From contig CAXKVV010000003.1 in assembly GCA_964058805.1 (NCBI GenBank), positions 1-34,482 on the forward strand: a DNA stretch of 34,482 nucleotides, written 5' to 3'. The DNA comes from Schoenoplectus triqueter. Taxonomy: Eukaryota; Streptophyta; Magnoliopsida; Poales; Cyperaceae. Position numbers and translations under genes: made by a program. Shown here piece after piece: positions 21,857 through 33,145 of the stretch. The number at the start of each line of letters is the position of its first letter. Position 1 is the stretch's first letter. Below the pieces are notes generated by a model. It worked only from the letters and a program-made list of their open reading frames with translations. It searched no databases and was not told the DNA's origin.

Positions 21857-23387
21857 ATGGGAGAAAAGCATGCCATAGTAATGGCCGGCTTCACAGCGGC
21901 AGCTTTGGCTGCTGCATTTGGAATTAACCTACTAGTTCGTCGGCGCACTCGCAAACGTTCAGGTACAAAAACTATTCATTTTTTTACTTGCATCTCTTTT
22001 GGATTGTTCCACACTTTTCCTGTTCTGAAAAGTAATTAAGCAAGAAGAGATCTAAATTTTTTTCATCAAATATGAATTTGTACTTTTTCCTTTGTTTAAA
22101 CTTCTTTTGTATGTATTTACCAAAATAGATCCCCGTATGTTCTTCATTGAATTATTTGTTTGACTCCCAAACATCCTTATACAAACCAAATGTTTGGATT
22201 TGATCAGTGTTAGTTGATTTGGTGAGCATGGGAGAAAACAAGGGCCTTTACTGTTGTGAATCCGAAGAATCACTGATTGTTTCAGAAATCTTTGAAGATC
22301 ATCAGGAGGTATTCTGTTGACTTCCCCCTTCAATGAGTTATCCATATTTTAATCTTGATGTTTATGTTAAACATTTCTAATTAATGAGATGGATAATATA
22401 TGATGGCATAAATTAAATGGCGTGTTTATACATAACATAACCTTTCTTTGTCAACAATTGCTAAAACCTTTTGTAAAATTGTGCATAATGTATAAAATCT
22501 CAGGATGTTTGAAATATTTTTCTTTATTGTTTCAGGCAATATGTTATATCATAGAACAACTACTTTTTTCCTAAAATAATCCTTATATTTTGGCAATATA
22601 AGAAATGGGGGTTGACCCCTATTAAGTTCTCCTTCAAAAAATGGAAAACCTTACAAGAACTGATTTGCTAATTTCTTTTATTGAATCCCAATGTAGGAAA
22701 CATGCAGTGTTATTTCTGAACCTCCATCAGAGGCAGCTTCATCTGGTACGACTGATTGCAAGTTTGAGCCATTGGAGGAAAACTTGGTTGAATTAAGAGA
22801 GAAAGAGAGAGCCAAGGAAAATGAGGAATTGGAGAGATTGAATTCTTGCATGAAAGAGTTGGAGGAACGAGTAATGAAGCTCAGCTTACAGGTACATGTG
22901 AAATGAGTTTCATAGGTCTGTTCTTAAATTCTGTTATTTGAAGCAGATACTCACTATTGTTAATTAATCAACCAGATTTGTTAGGAATTGAACACAATTG
23001 GAAGTATATTTGCTAATCAATATCATAGCTTACACTTTGTTTCAAAAAAAATTTTGCGTATAATTTGAACTCTCATGATTGTCACGTCTCAGATCCTTAT
23101 TATTGTATAAATTTTAATTGTAATTGCAGGAAGCTGAGATTAATGAACTCAAGAAGAGGGTGAATTTAGATGAAGAGAAGATAGAGAAATTCAACTGGCA
23201 GGAAGTGGAGATCATTGAACTGAAGAAGAAAATTAAAAATGATGAAAATCAGATACAAAAGCTGCAAGAAGAAGTTGCCATGCTTAGAGATATGAAGAAC
23301 AAAAAGAAGAGTTGGTGGAACAAAGATGCCTCAGTTCATAATGCTGTGGCACCTGTGCACGGCAGTAGAAAGAATAAGCTGAAATAA
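21857..23387 (+). CDS. Small membrane-anchored coiled-coil protein, unknown function
   Basis: Proposed exons are 21857-21962, 22208-22308, 22697-22891 and 23130-23387, all with GT-AG junctions and matching phases, giving 219 aa. Residues about 7-25 (IVMAGFTAAALAAAFGINLLV) form a hydrophobic segment followed by RRRTRKR. This is a signal-anchor pattern with positive residues on the cytosolic side, as in N-terminally anchored organelle-envelope proteins. The middle is acidic. From about residue 95 the protein is Glu/Lys-rich with heptad-like coiled coil (ELKKRV, ELKKKI, QKLQEEV), ending in a basic KKKSWWNKD tail. The start is the first ATG in frame with the anchor. The family is not recognised. 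The architecture recalls the N-terminus of CHUP1, whose decayed relative lies downstream on the same strand, but no homology was demonstrated. Expression is untested. Confidence 0.72.
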
Positions 23388-24497
23388 ATCACGGTGCTTT
23401 ATTCTATACTAAGCGAGTGACAGGTTTCCTTATAAATCCATTTGTAAATTATTTTAAATTTTTGATATATGCCACTCTCTAAACTGCTACCTGGAAAAAA
23501 AATCATGAATGCCTTAGACTTTAAAATGCTCTTTGTTGTGATCCATTATAATATATTTTAGGTTTTTTTTTCTTGGTGGTGGGGGGGGGGGGGGGGGGTG
23601 TCATTTTTGGGAGATCTTTGGAGAAGATGAAAAGGGGCCTTTTTTATTTGTGATTGTAGAATTGTATAAATTTTGTTTTCATTGAAAGTATTTTCTAGAT
23701 GATCAGTTGTAGTTTGTTTACAATGTGTTATGTGAATATACTTAATTACAACAGAAATATGATATGTATAATTGAATATGAATTGTCTTAAATGAATGTA
23801 TTTTATAGAGTGCTTAATTAATTGTATAGTGCACAATTTTTTTCTTTATTTAAATGTCCTTCTTATTTGTTTTTCTTATTATTTCTAAGGGAATTAAATT
23901 CAGGGTAGACCGTAGAGTAAAAGTTTTGTTTTCTTTTTTTTTTCTTAAAAAAAAGCAAGTTTTGGCTCTTTCATATGTCAAATGAGCGAATTTACCAAAA
24001 AAAAAAAAGATGCAACAACATTTCGAGGGCGATATAATTTTCTTGTTTAGTGTGCTTAGAGGTGCTTGTGTATCAAGTTTCTTTTTCAGCCTATTTTTTT
24101 TTCAAAAATAGTTTGTTATCCACGCTCTGCGCATATAACATGTACATATTTGATACTTCAAAAAAAAATGTAGATATTTGGATATTGCACGTTGAATGCA
24201 GTTGCCAGCCAATATGAAAAGAGTCAAAAGACGAAAAAAATGAATAAAATTATTTCCCTCATCTTACAGAAATTTTCTGCGAACCTTTCTGAATCGATTA
24301 ATTAATTTATTTCCCTGATCTTACAATAAGTAGTTACCAAGCTTACAACTGATTAATAATAAGCCAATATTTATCACTGTTATTTAGCTTAAACGAGCCA
24401 TTATTAACGTCAATGCCATTGTTATTTATTTAAGTTTAATAATAAAGTGCTATACAAAACATATTAAATAATAAATCCAATAATATAAATTACAACT
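23388..24497. other. 3' flank and intergenic stretch
   Basis: AT-rich with several poly-A and poly-T runs. No supported gene. It probably includes the 3' UTR of the preceding gene in its first 200 bp. Confidence 0.5.
23581..23598 (+). repeat. 18-base poly-G tract
   Basis: A continuous G18 run preceded by GGTGGT, about 190 bp after the stop codon of the coiled-coil gene. It could form a G-quadruplex in DNA or a read-through transcript. Confidence 0.9.
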
Positions 24498-24584
24498 CAT
24501 TTAAGCCAGATTTTTTTATTTTAGTAAATAAAACAAATAAATATAGCAAACTGGCCATCTCTCTCCTCGCTTTTGCATAAATAG

Positions 24585-24613
24585 CCAGACCCGAGTTTGA
24601 AACTCGGGTCTGG
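24585..24613. repeat. Hairpin module 1, perfect 29-bp palindrome
   Basis: Two perfect 14-bp arms around a single central G, core CGAGTTTGAAACTCG, in the left TIR. Confidence 0.93.
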
Positions 24614-24652
24614 ATTTTTTTTTTACACAGAAATGAAAAAAAAAATTTACCC

Positions 24653-24677
24653 GGACCCAAGTTTCAAACTCGGGTCC
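24653..24677. repeat. Hairpin module 2
   Basis: GGACCCAAGTTT, C, AAACTCGGGTCC: palindrome with one mismatch, left TIR. Confidence 0.88.
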
Positions 24678-24912
24678 AGATAATTTTTTTTTACATTTGT
24701 GTGTTATATTAAAAATAAAACACAACAGTCAATAGATTGATCTAAAATATTACAACAAAAATTAAAATAAAATTTTATAAAGCCAAATATTAGCACGATT
24801 AATACATTGTTCTAAAATAGTATCAAATAAATTGAAATATTACAACAATAATTAAAATTCAATTGTTCTGGTAAATATAACAATAAAAATATAAGCACAC
24901 TAGTAATCTAAA

Positions 24913-25659
24913 TCATGCTCTGTTGGAATGAGCTCGACCTTGAGTTGGCAGCCTGTTAATACGACCCTCCATTTCATCCATAACCATTGGAATGTGTATC
25001 TTCCTTCTTCTTTCTTTGTTGATTTTTGCTAGATCTGGCCTGATGACCGGACCATTGTAAATTGGCCAATCTCGTTTATTGTCATAACTACGCCAATGAG
25101 TTTCATCAATATTTATATATGTTGCATCCTGAATGTCATCCTCCTCGACATCCAGGTGTCACTCTTCCTCTTCGTCATCCTCCACATCCACATTTTATAT
25201 CGAAACACAGGATGGTCGCTGCTCTCGAGCTCGGGAGTGGATTCTTTCCTCAGCCATTACTGGATTACTACTTTCAGAAATACTAGTTGGATCATAATTA
25301 TCAGAACTGGATATTGATTCGAATTCAACTACTAGCTCCAGTGTTTTATACCCGGGTAAGTGGTACAGAGTTATTGTTTTAATCATTCCCCAAATTTCAT
25401 CAGAAATAACCCCAAATAAGCTATAAAAAAACCACTCGAACCTGCTGGGGTAATGTTGATCCGTGCACTAATGCTGATATTGAATTGGCCGGGGGAGCAA
25501 CTCCAAACCAGCATGAATCTTTCTCTTCAAGTCACGAAAAATGATTGCCTCGTTGGCAGAAAATGTGCACGCGGCTTGAATATCATAATCCGTTCCATGA
25601 GAACTTTTCAAGATTTGACCTCCGTGATACACATTGATCAGCAATATTTTCGTCAATAC
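24913..25659 (-). pseudogene. Decayed MULE-encoded protein, catalytic part absent
   Basis: Read on the minus strand, the frame starts at a TTG where ATG would be expected. It gives TKILLINVYHGGQIL, DYDIQAACTF, FRDLKRKIHAGLELLP, then after a 1-nt shift in a C5 run (25491-25495) SARINITPAGSSGFF and YHLPGYKTLELVVEFES. This resembles the N-terminal PB1-like region found in plant MULE proteins. An acidic segment interrupted by two stop codons follows (about 25150-25200). A C-terminal part then reads THWRSYD, YNGPVIRPDLAKINKERRK and MEGRINRLPTQGR, ending at TGA 24913-24915. The DDE transposase core and SWIM zinc finger expected between these ends are absent, so this looks like an internally deleted derivative. 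Family assignment rests on memory of the family pattern. Confidence 0.6.
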
Positions 25660-25910
25660 AGTATGAACAATAAACCCTATTGTTAGTGTATTTTAATTTT
25701 ACAGTAAAAATTAATAGTCCAAATAGAAAAAAAACATACAACGTTGATGACACGAGAGTAGTGAATACGGATCGAACCTGGATCTGTCGAAAAATAAATT
25801 TCCAGTTTGAAGCTCTTGCAACAGTAACAATGACGATTTTGAAGAAATGGTTAGCTGAAGGAAGATGAAGAAGAAATGTACTGGGTGTGCTATATAATAG
25901 CATGATGCTG

Positions 25911-25934
25911 GGACCGAGTTTAAAACTCGGTTCC
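25911..25934. repeat. Hairpin module 3
   Basis: GGACCGAGTTTAAAACTCGGTTCC, near-perfect palindrome just inside the right TIR. Confidence 0.88.
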
Positions 25935-25941
25935 AGGTGTA

Positions 25942-25968
25942 CTGGATCGAGTTTAAAACTCGATCCAG
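25942..25968. repeat. Hairpin module 4, perfect 27-bp palindrome
   Basis: Two perfect 13-bp arms around a central A, core CGAGTTTAAAACTCG, seven bases after module 3. Confidence 0.92.
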
Positions 25969-26095
25969 CCACCTGCAATTTTCAAATGTACTGCGTGTGT
26001 TTATTTTAATTTTTGTTGTAATATTTTAGATCAATCTACTGACTGTTGTGTTTTATTTTTAATATAACACACAAACGTAAAAAAAAAATTTACCG

Positions 26096-26120
26096 GGACC
26101 CGAGTTTGAAACTCGGGTCT
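26096..26120. repeat. Hairpin module 5
   Basis: GGACCCGAGTTT, G, AAACTCGGGTCT: near-perfect palindrome in the right TIR, counterpart of module 2. Confidence 0.88.
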
Positions 26121-26161
26121 AGGTAAATTTTTTTTTTCGTTTCTGTGTAAAAAAAAAAATC

Positions 26162-26187
26162 GGACCCGAGTTTCAAACTTGGGTCTG
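26162..26187. repeat. Hairpin module 6
   Basis: GGACCCGAGTTT, C, AAACTTGGGTC: near-perfect palindrome in the right TIR, counterpart of module 1. Confidence 0.88.
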
Positions 26188-26276
26188 GCTATTTATGCAA
26201 AAGTGAGGAGAGACATGACCAGTTTGCTATATTTATTTGTTTTATTTACTAAAATAAAAAAAATCTCCATTTAAGC

Positions 26277-27964
26277 TGGGTAGATGATAGTGATGGCATC
26301 GGTAAATGTATCACTCTAATATTTTTCTAATGTTATTATTATGTCTGCTAAATTATAATGTTATAGTAATGTTAAGCTTAAAATTGATATGATTATTACT
26401 AAAAATAAAAAAGAGCATAAATGATACTTGTGCAAAACATATTCTAGTGATAATTTACCATTTTTATAGCGGCACAATTTAATGTAATACTTCTTACAAA
26501 AAAAAAGTACACAGAAAAAACTAACACATTATATATACCGTAGTCTATGAAATAATACTTGGTCCACCCCTCCCTCCAAAAGAATAAACTTTTGTGAAGA
26601 CTATATTTTTATAATATTTACAGTAAGTAATCTATGGATCTTCATTACAATAATATTTGCAGCAAGTAATTATGCCTGTGTATTTTGAGGAGGTAATGAG
26701 ACACGGGCAGTGGAAATAAACAAGTTTTTTTAAATAAAATTAAGACGAAACGTTTCTACGAATTGATGTTTTAGAGATCGCTACACAGAACGCTGTACCT
26801 AGATCAGAAGCATAAGAATTCATTTCATGCCATTCCTCTCCAAAGTCCTATCCAATATTGAGCTAATGGGCCAGAATTAAAAGACCTTTTTTTTTATTCT
26901 GAAAAACTCAAGCTACCGCCAGTTTCATTTGAAAAGCAAATGGATCGTATAATCAATAATCCCCAGCACAAACAATTTGGAAATGTCCATTTATTTATTT
27001 GTTCATACAATTTCTGATAGAAACAGATAAAAAGATTATTCGGCTTCATAATAATTTCTTTTGGAGGAATCCTTGTTTTAATTTTTGAAACATGAAGAAC
27101 TATCTTGCTGAACCCATCTCGGGAACATCTATATGGTAAAATTCATAAATTGCCTACTTAATTATTTTTCTTATATATTAATTGTATAGCTTTTTTTATG
27201 AACTGGAGTGAAGAAATGACATTTCTCCCTTTTCTTTTTCATAGTTCTTCGTCCATAATTTTCAAATAGACTTTTTGTCAGCATTTGGGCTTGTTTCTTG
27301 AACAAATGAACTTCTCACATGGAAAGTGACACTAATCAATTTTATTATGTATGTGAGCCTGATTCTAGAAGTATGTGGGGTGGTAGGGGGGCGGCAGCCA
27401 AATTATATTGAGAAAAATTACATTTAAATTTTTTCATCGATGACTCAGATTAAGATTTAGGGATTATGAATTTATATATATATATAATCTTCAATATAAT
27501 TCTGAAATGTAATCGAATCTTGAGTATTAGTGAAAACTGTTTTGGTAGCGGCCGTGAATTTTCTTCCCTTTGAGGATTTCCCACGTAAATTTGTGTGTGT
27601 TCTTATTCTAAATTTTTCTCATTTTTTTTTCTTTCGTGTTACGTGATTGCTCTCTGATTATTCGCTTCCCAACAAATTTAACTCAAGGGATATCTCTTCC
27701 AATGTATATCCATGGACCATACAGTGAAAAAGGCAGCCACAAGAATCTAGTGGTATTCTCTGTATCAACCACTGAACTATAGAAAGAACTTCGAGTACTC
27801 CAATGTGTCAGATATCTCTGTTCTGATAAGATAAAAGACAGCAGTTCTCTCTGCTCCTCCATTTTTCTCTTAGCCCTTTAAATTTCGCAGTCTAGTTTAT
27901 AGAATTGAATTCTGGAGAGTAGAGGAAGTGATGAGTGAAGCAAGAAAGAAGCATAATTGGTTTA
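26277..27964. other. Intergenic; former promoter region of the CHUP1-like locus
   Basis: No supported gene. AT-rich with a TA repeat near 27474-27485. The last few hundred bases would be the upstream region of the decayed gene; no specific element was assigned. Confidence 0.5.
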
Positions 27965-30900
27965 ATGCTTGTTAGGCTAGGCTTTGTTGTAGCAGCCTCA
28001 GTAGCGGCCTATGCGGTACGACAAGTTAACTGCTCAAGGCTATCGGCCGTAAAGCCGAAAGGTAATATTGTATTACTTGATCATACAGATATAGTCGATG
28101 AAATTTAGTATTTGTCTAGTGTGCAATTTACTATAGTGTTCTTCCATAACTTGGTGTGTTCAATTTCTCAGAAAATGGCACAAGGGTATCGGAGAAGGAC
28201 GATAGAGATTCTGACAATAGACATGTAAGGATTGTTGTACAAGAAATTGAATTTTTTTCACTTTTCCGAAAACAGACAGAATTTTAATAAAATATATAAT
28301 CAAATTCTAAAAGTGTCGTTAATTAAATTTATTAATTTCTGTGAAATTTAATAGGATACTGACGGTTGTATTTTTAATATCGAGGTCGAGGAAGAAGAAG
28401 AGAAAGAGGAAGCAGAGGTAAAAACAATTAGCAACCTAATTAGCTCGGCAAACCGCAAAAGCATCAATGCCGATTTAATATATGAGGAATTTGAGAGCCT
28501 CTTTTCTGGCAAAATTGAGCTCCCATTACCAAATGACAAATTTGACTTCAAAAGCCAATTCCCAATATGACATCGAGATGGCAAACAATGCCTCTGAATT
28601 GGAGCGCCTCCGCAATTTGGTGAATGAGCTAGAAGAAAGAGAAGTGAAACTTGAGGGGAAACTCCTTGAGTACTATGGCCTGGAGCAGCAGGAATCAGAC
28701 ATTACGGAGCTACAAAAACAATTGAAAATCAAGCAAGTTGAGATCGACATGTTGAACATAACCATAAACTCATTAAATGCCGAAAGGAAGAAGCTAAATG
28801 AGGAGATTGAAAGAAGCAAGCTGACAAAAGAGCTCGAGGCGGCAAGAACAAAGATTAAGGAGATGCAGAAACAAATACAAATGGAAGCGAGCCAGTCTAA
28901 GGGTCAGTTTAGTTTTGCTAAGACAGCATGTAACAGGACTCCAAGCGCAGGAGGCCGAGTTGGCAAAGAAAGATGCAGAGATGGAGAAAAAGATGAAGAA
29001 CTTCAAGCAGATGGAGGTTGAGGTAATGGAATTGTGCCGCCAGAATAGGGAATTGCAGCATGAGAAACGGGACCTCATAGTGAAGCTCGATGAGAAGGCT
29101 TTTGCTGGTTTGAGTGAGGTATGAAATTATGGTTAATTTTTAATCTAATCTGAGATGGTATGAGTTTGGTTTGCTTATTTGTGTTTTACGTAGGAACACG
29201 CAATTTCAGAGCCTATTCATTCATTTTCTTTGTTTGCCACTTACCGATTAAATTTGCTTTTTAATTGTCCCAGACCATAAAAGACCAGCTGAGCTTGTTA
29301 TTTCAGAAGTTTCGTTAGTTTCAGCCATTTCCCTCTTGAGTGATTTCAATTGCCAGAAAAAAAAAATGGTTTGAATAGACCTGCTCCCGTCGATTTATGT
29401 AATATTTTTTCAATAGCTGTTGCTTAGATTAAATGTACTTTAATTAAGTTGTACAATGGTTGCGTTAAAGTGTTTTTTTCTGTTTTGTGGACGGAGAAAG
29501 ACCTAATACGAACAAATAATTTGGTTCGTTATTTAATTATTTTTGGACCACTTGGTGCCTCTCTTAGGGGTGCAATCGGATACTAGCTAATATCATATTC
29601 GTACTCATTTTAATTTTTTAAATACGAATATAAAAACGGATATTCTCGGATATAAATATAAATACGAATAATTTTAAATATAAATACAAATAATATATAT
29701 ATATTATTTATATTTATATTCAAAATTATCAAAGATAAACATAAAATTCACTTAAAATCTATAAAATTTATTGAAATGTACAATAAAATAATTTTTTTAA
29801 TACTATTCTTTATTTAAACATATTTTTTTAAATATGAAAATTGATAATATATATTCAATTATATTGATGAATAATATTTATTAATATATATAAAATAATA
29901 TATTATATATCTAGTATTTGGATACGGATAATTAAAATTGAAAATCATTTCCGTACCATATTCTATCCAGATATTCGAATACGAATTACCATATTAAATT
30001 TTTCGGATATAAATAGAATACGATTAGATATTATACGTATAAGTTTACACCCTAACCTCTCTACTGGAGATATAGACCTACTTGAAGTTGCCTTTCTGGT
30101 TAAGAAAACCGCTTTGGTATAATTCTGTGCTTCAACCTCAATCTTAGATTTCGGATTGATAATATAGGTTCACTTCTGAGTTCTTGTCTTTTACTGTTAG
30201 GAATAACAAATCTGCATTTGGCAAAATTTCGCAATAAATATGTGATGAACCGAATTACATTAATCGGAACCAGCACATATAATTAACCCAAACTTAGTAG
30301 AGGATTCATACAAGTAATTACTATTCCCACTGAGACTACTACGCCAAACTCTCTTAGTTCTGGGGCCTACTTTTCTTTAAACCATAATTCCTAAAATCCG
30401 AACCTGGTGTGGTACTTTCACGAGGATACACAGTTGATATGAAAAACAAAAGGAAAAAAAAATGTAGATGCAGATGATTTATTGGTGAAACTTCCATCTT
30501 TGGACAAATAATCAATTTTCAGAAAACAAGATAGTTGGAGGAACAAAAAATTATATTTTGAAGGATGGTACTTTTGGAGGAACAAAAATTGTGCAAATCT
30601 TCATTACAATTTATTCCCTAATGCAGAGTGATATGGCAGCAAACTTAAGATAGGAGATAAACAAGCTACGACATGCAAACAAAGATCTTACCAAGCAGGT
30701 TGAAGGCCTTCAAATGAATCGGTTTAGCGAAGTGGAAGAACTCGTCTACATCCGTTGGGTCAACGCGTGTCTCCACTAAGAGCTTCGTAACTTCCAAAAC
30801 CCATCTGGTCAGATCCCAATCCAAAGAACAAAACAAGATATGAATTCCTCAGAAAGTCATTCTGCTTGATAACCATATAACAGACGAGCAGTCATATACA

Positions 30901-32681
30901 ACTACAGAATTCCAAGTTAGCATATAAGAGTCGCACAAAACTTTTATTTCTAATCAATATGAGGCTAACCCAGCATTCTGATTGTAGGTTTGGGGATGGA
31001 ATCAAACCAGCCAAAATTTTACCACCAAAAGTTTCCCAGATAAAGGAGAGGCCCACTGTTGTAAATGCCAGTTCCAATTCTGAAGAGCAACTGAGTGATG
31101 GAAAGATGGATAGCCCTGTGGTGAGCAAGATTAAGCTAGCTCACCTTGAAAAGAGAGAACCAAGAGTACCCAGGCCACCACCAAAGCAATCTGGTGGGAG
31201 CAGTGGCAAAGTGCCTCCCTCAATTAACTCCCCAAGTGGTATTCCATCAGCACCGCCACGTCCACCTAGTGTTCCTCCACCTCCACCACCAGGAGGGCCT
31301 GGCGGTCTCCCACCACCACCTCCACGTCCTGGCACACTCAGAGGTGGCGCTAGTGAGAACAAGGTGCACCGTGCCCCTGAGTTGGTTGAGTTTTATCAGT
31401 CATTGATGGAACGTGAAGTGAAGAGGGATACATCATCCTTGGGTTCATCCACATCAAGTGTGGCAAATGTGAGGAGTAACATGATTGGAGAAATTGAGAA
31501 TAGATCAGGGTTTCTGTTAGCTGTAAGTATATGTTATCAATTATGCCTGCAAATTTTGTCAGTTACAATTCAGAGATAACATCACGATATCAAATTAATT
31601 AGGTGAAAGCGGATGTGGAGACGCAAGGTGAATTTGTTGAATCTCTAGCAAATGAAATTTGAGCTGCTACTTTCACAAACATAGAAGATGTCCTTTCATT
31701 TGTTAATTGGTTAGATGAAGAACTCTCCTTCTTGGTAAGAATGAAATATACCGTCTCTAATTGATGAGAGGATTCTTTTTTTTCCAAAATTTTAGTAGTT
31801 TTACCCTTGTTAATTAATCTAGAATATTCATCTATATGTAACTCTAGGTTGATGAGCGAGCAGTTCTCAAGCATTTTGAATGGCTGGAGGGAAAAACTGA
31901 TGCATTACGAGAAGCAGCTTTTGAATACCAAGACTTGTTGAAACTAGAAAATAGAGTTTCCACCTTTGTTGATGATCCAAACCTTCAATGTGAAGCCGCC
32001 CTGAAAAAGATGTACACTTTACTTGAAAAGTAAGGATATTACAGAATATGCTTCATTAACTGCAAAACGAGAAAACAAGAAAAGTAACAAAATCAAAACT
32101 TTATTTCAAAGTGGAACAGAGTGTGTATGCACTCCTACGAACCAGAGATATGGCCATGTCACACTACAAGGAATTCGGGATACCAGTTGATTGGTTATCT
32201 GATTCGGGTGTAGTTGGAAAGGTAATCACGCTGATAAATATTTTATAGAACTTAATCTCAACAGTAAATAATCTTCAATGAACTCCCTTGTTGGCAGATA
32301 AAATTGTCATCAATTCAACTGGCAAAGAAATACATGAAAAGAGTGGCATCAGAACTTCATGCTTTGAATGGTACAGACAGAGAACCAAACAGGGAATTTT
32401 TGCTGCTTCAAGGTGTGAGGTTTGCGTTCAGGGTTCATTAGGTAACAATTTATACATAATCTTAGTTAAAAAAAGCCAAAATTTATCTTCCTTCTGCATG
32501 GAAATAATTGAAAACTTTAGCAATTTTCATATTCTTTCTTATTTTTAATTTTTTGCATACTTTTCCTCTGTCATTTTAGTTTACTGGAGGTTTTCATGCC
32601 GACACCATGAGGGCATTTGAGGAACTGAGAAGCGGAATGAGTGCAGCACAGATGCCAGACACTCAAAAGCCTGAATCATAA
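27965..32681 (+). pseudogene. CHUP1-like: CHUP1-like pseudogene (chloroplast positioning protein)
   Basis: CHUP1 anchors chloroplasts to actin at the outer envelope. Recognisable exons: 27965-28061 (MLVRLGFVVAASVAAYAV anchor), 28172-28224, 28355-29118 (acidic stretch and coiled coil: ELEEREVKLEGKLLEYYGL, KQVEIDMLNITINSL), 30627 to about 30815 (QVEGLQMNRFSEVEELVY), 30988-31522 (proline-rich PPPPPPGG; VHRAPELVEFYQSLM), 31603-31734, 31848-32029, 32111-32221, 32298-32441 and 32580-32681 (FTGGFHADTMRAFEEL, TAA). Damage: 1-nt frameshifts in A4 (28550-28553) and T4 (28913-28916); in-frame stops at 30651, 30777, 31660 and 32439; roughly 250 central residues missing between 30815 and 30988; and faulty donor/acceptor bases around 32030 and 32110. 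Intron 3 holds a hAT element. The spread of lesions argues for a true pseudogene rather than a sequencing error. The functional copy is presumably elsewhere. Confidence 0.93.
29565..30054. mobile_element. Non-autonomous hAT-type element in a pseudogene intron
   Basis: The 490-bp element runs from TAGGGGTGCAA to TTTACACCCTA, inverse hAT-like ends. It is flanked by GCCTCTCT (29557-29564) and ACCTCTCT (30055-30062), matching at 7 of 8 positions. The interior consists of repeated ATACGAATA/GGATAT motifs. Confidence 0.78.
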
Positions 32682-33145
32682 GCGAAGATGAATACTTTGT
32701 TCAGTGCTCTAATCAGGTATTGTAGAACACTTAATAAAGCTCTGTTAGTTTATTTAGCATGAAATTTGCATTATAAGATCCCCAACTAAAATAACAATCA
32801 AAACACAACACAACAACAACAAAATTATTGTATAGCTTAATTAATTCATAAAATAGCTCAATTATATGAAAGAGAATGAATTACTTGTTAATTTTCTTTT
32901 CTTGTTTGTGATCCGAAAGTATCAATAAAGCGAGATATTTCAGTTGTGTACACACAGATGTTTATGAAATCAATCCTGGGTATTTATTCTCTTTGCACTA
33001 ACTTTTTATTTGAAAAATATAATTAGTTTTTTACTTTAAAAAGCAATAAAAACTACCACAGAAAAACTGACATCTCGATTTGTCTGTAAATATGCACATT
33101 TCGAGTGTCGTCTGAATATACTGCAATACTTATATAAAATAGGAT
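32682..33145. other. 3' flank of the pseudogene, intergenic
   Basis: AT-rich, no supported gene. Confidence 0.5.

Larger units (their letters stand above)
24507..26267 (-). mobile_element. MULE with 9-bp target duplication and long TIRs
   Basis: The 1761-bp element is flanked by perfect 9-mers CATTTAAGC (24498-24506, 26268-26276). Terminal inverted repeats are about 260 bp (24507-24768 and about 26003-26267), beginning (C/G)AGATTTTTTT and AATATAGCAAACTGG. Six related palindromic hairpins lie near the ends, two in each TIR and two adjacent ones just inside the right TIR. The interior has a decayed minus-strand coding remnant. The element sits between the coiled-coil gene and the CHUP1-like pseudogene. 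Confidence 0.9.

Noticed and set aside
25062..25317. Plus-strand open frames within the MULE
   Set aside because: The minus strand carries the recognisable MULE-type protein motifs; the plus frames have none.
28550..28916. CHUP1-like frameshifts as mere sequencing errors
   Set aside because: Possible for these two homopolymers, but four separate stop codons and a missing central region are independent lesions, so the pseudogene call stands.
31141..31362. Glycine-rich minus-strand open frame
   Set aside because: It is the complement of the proline-rich segment of the CHUP1-like exon.
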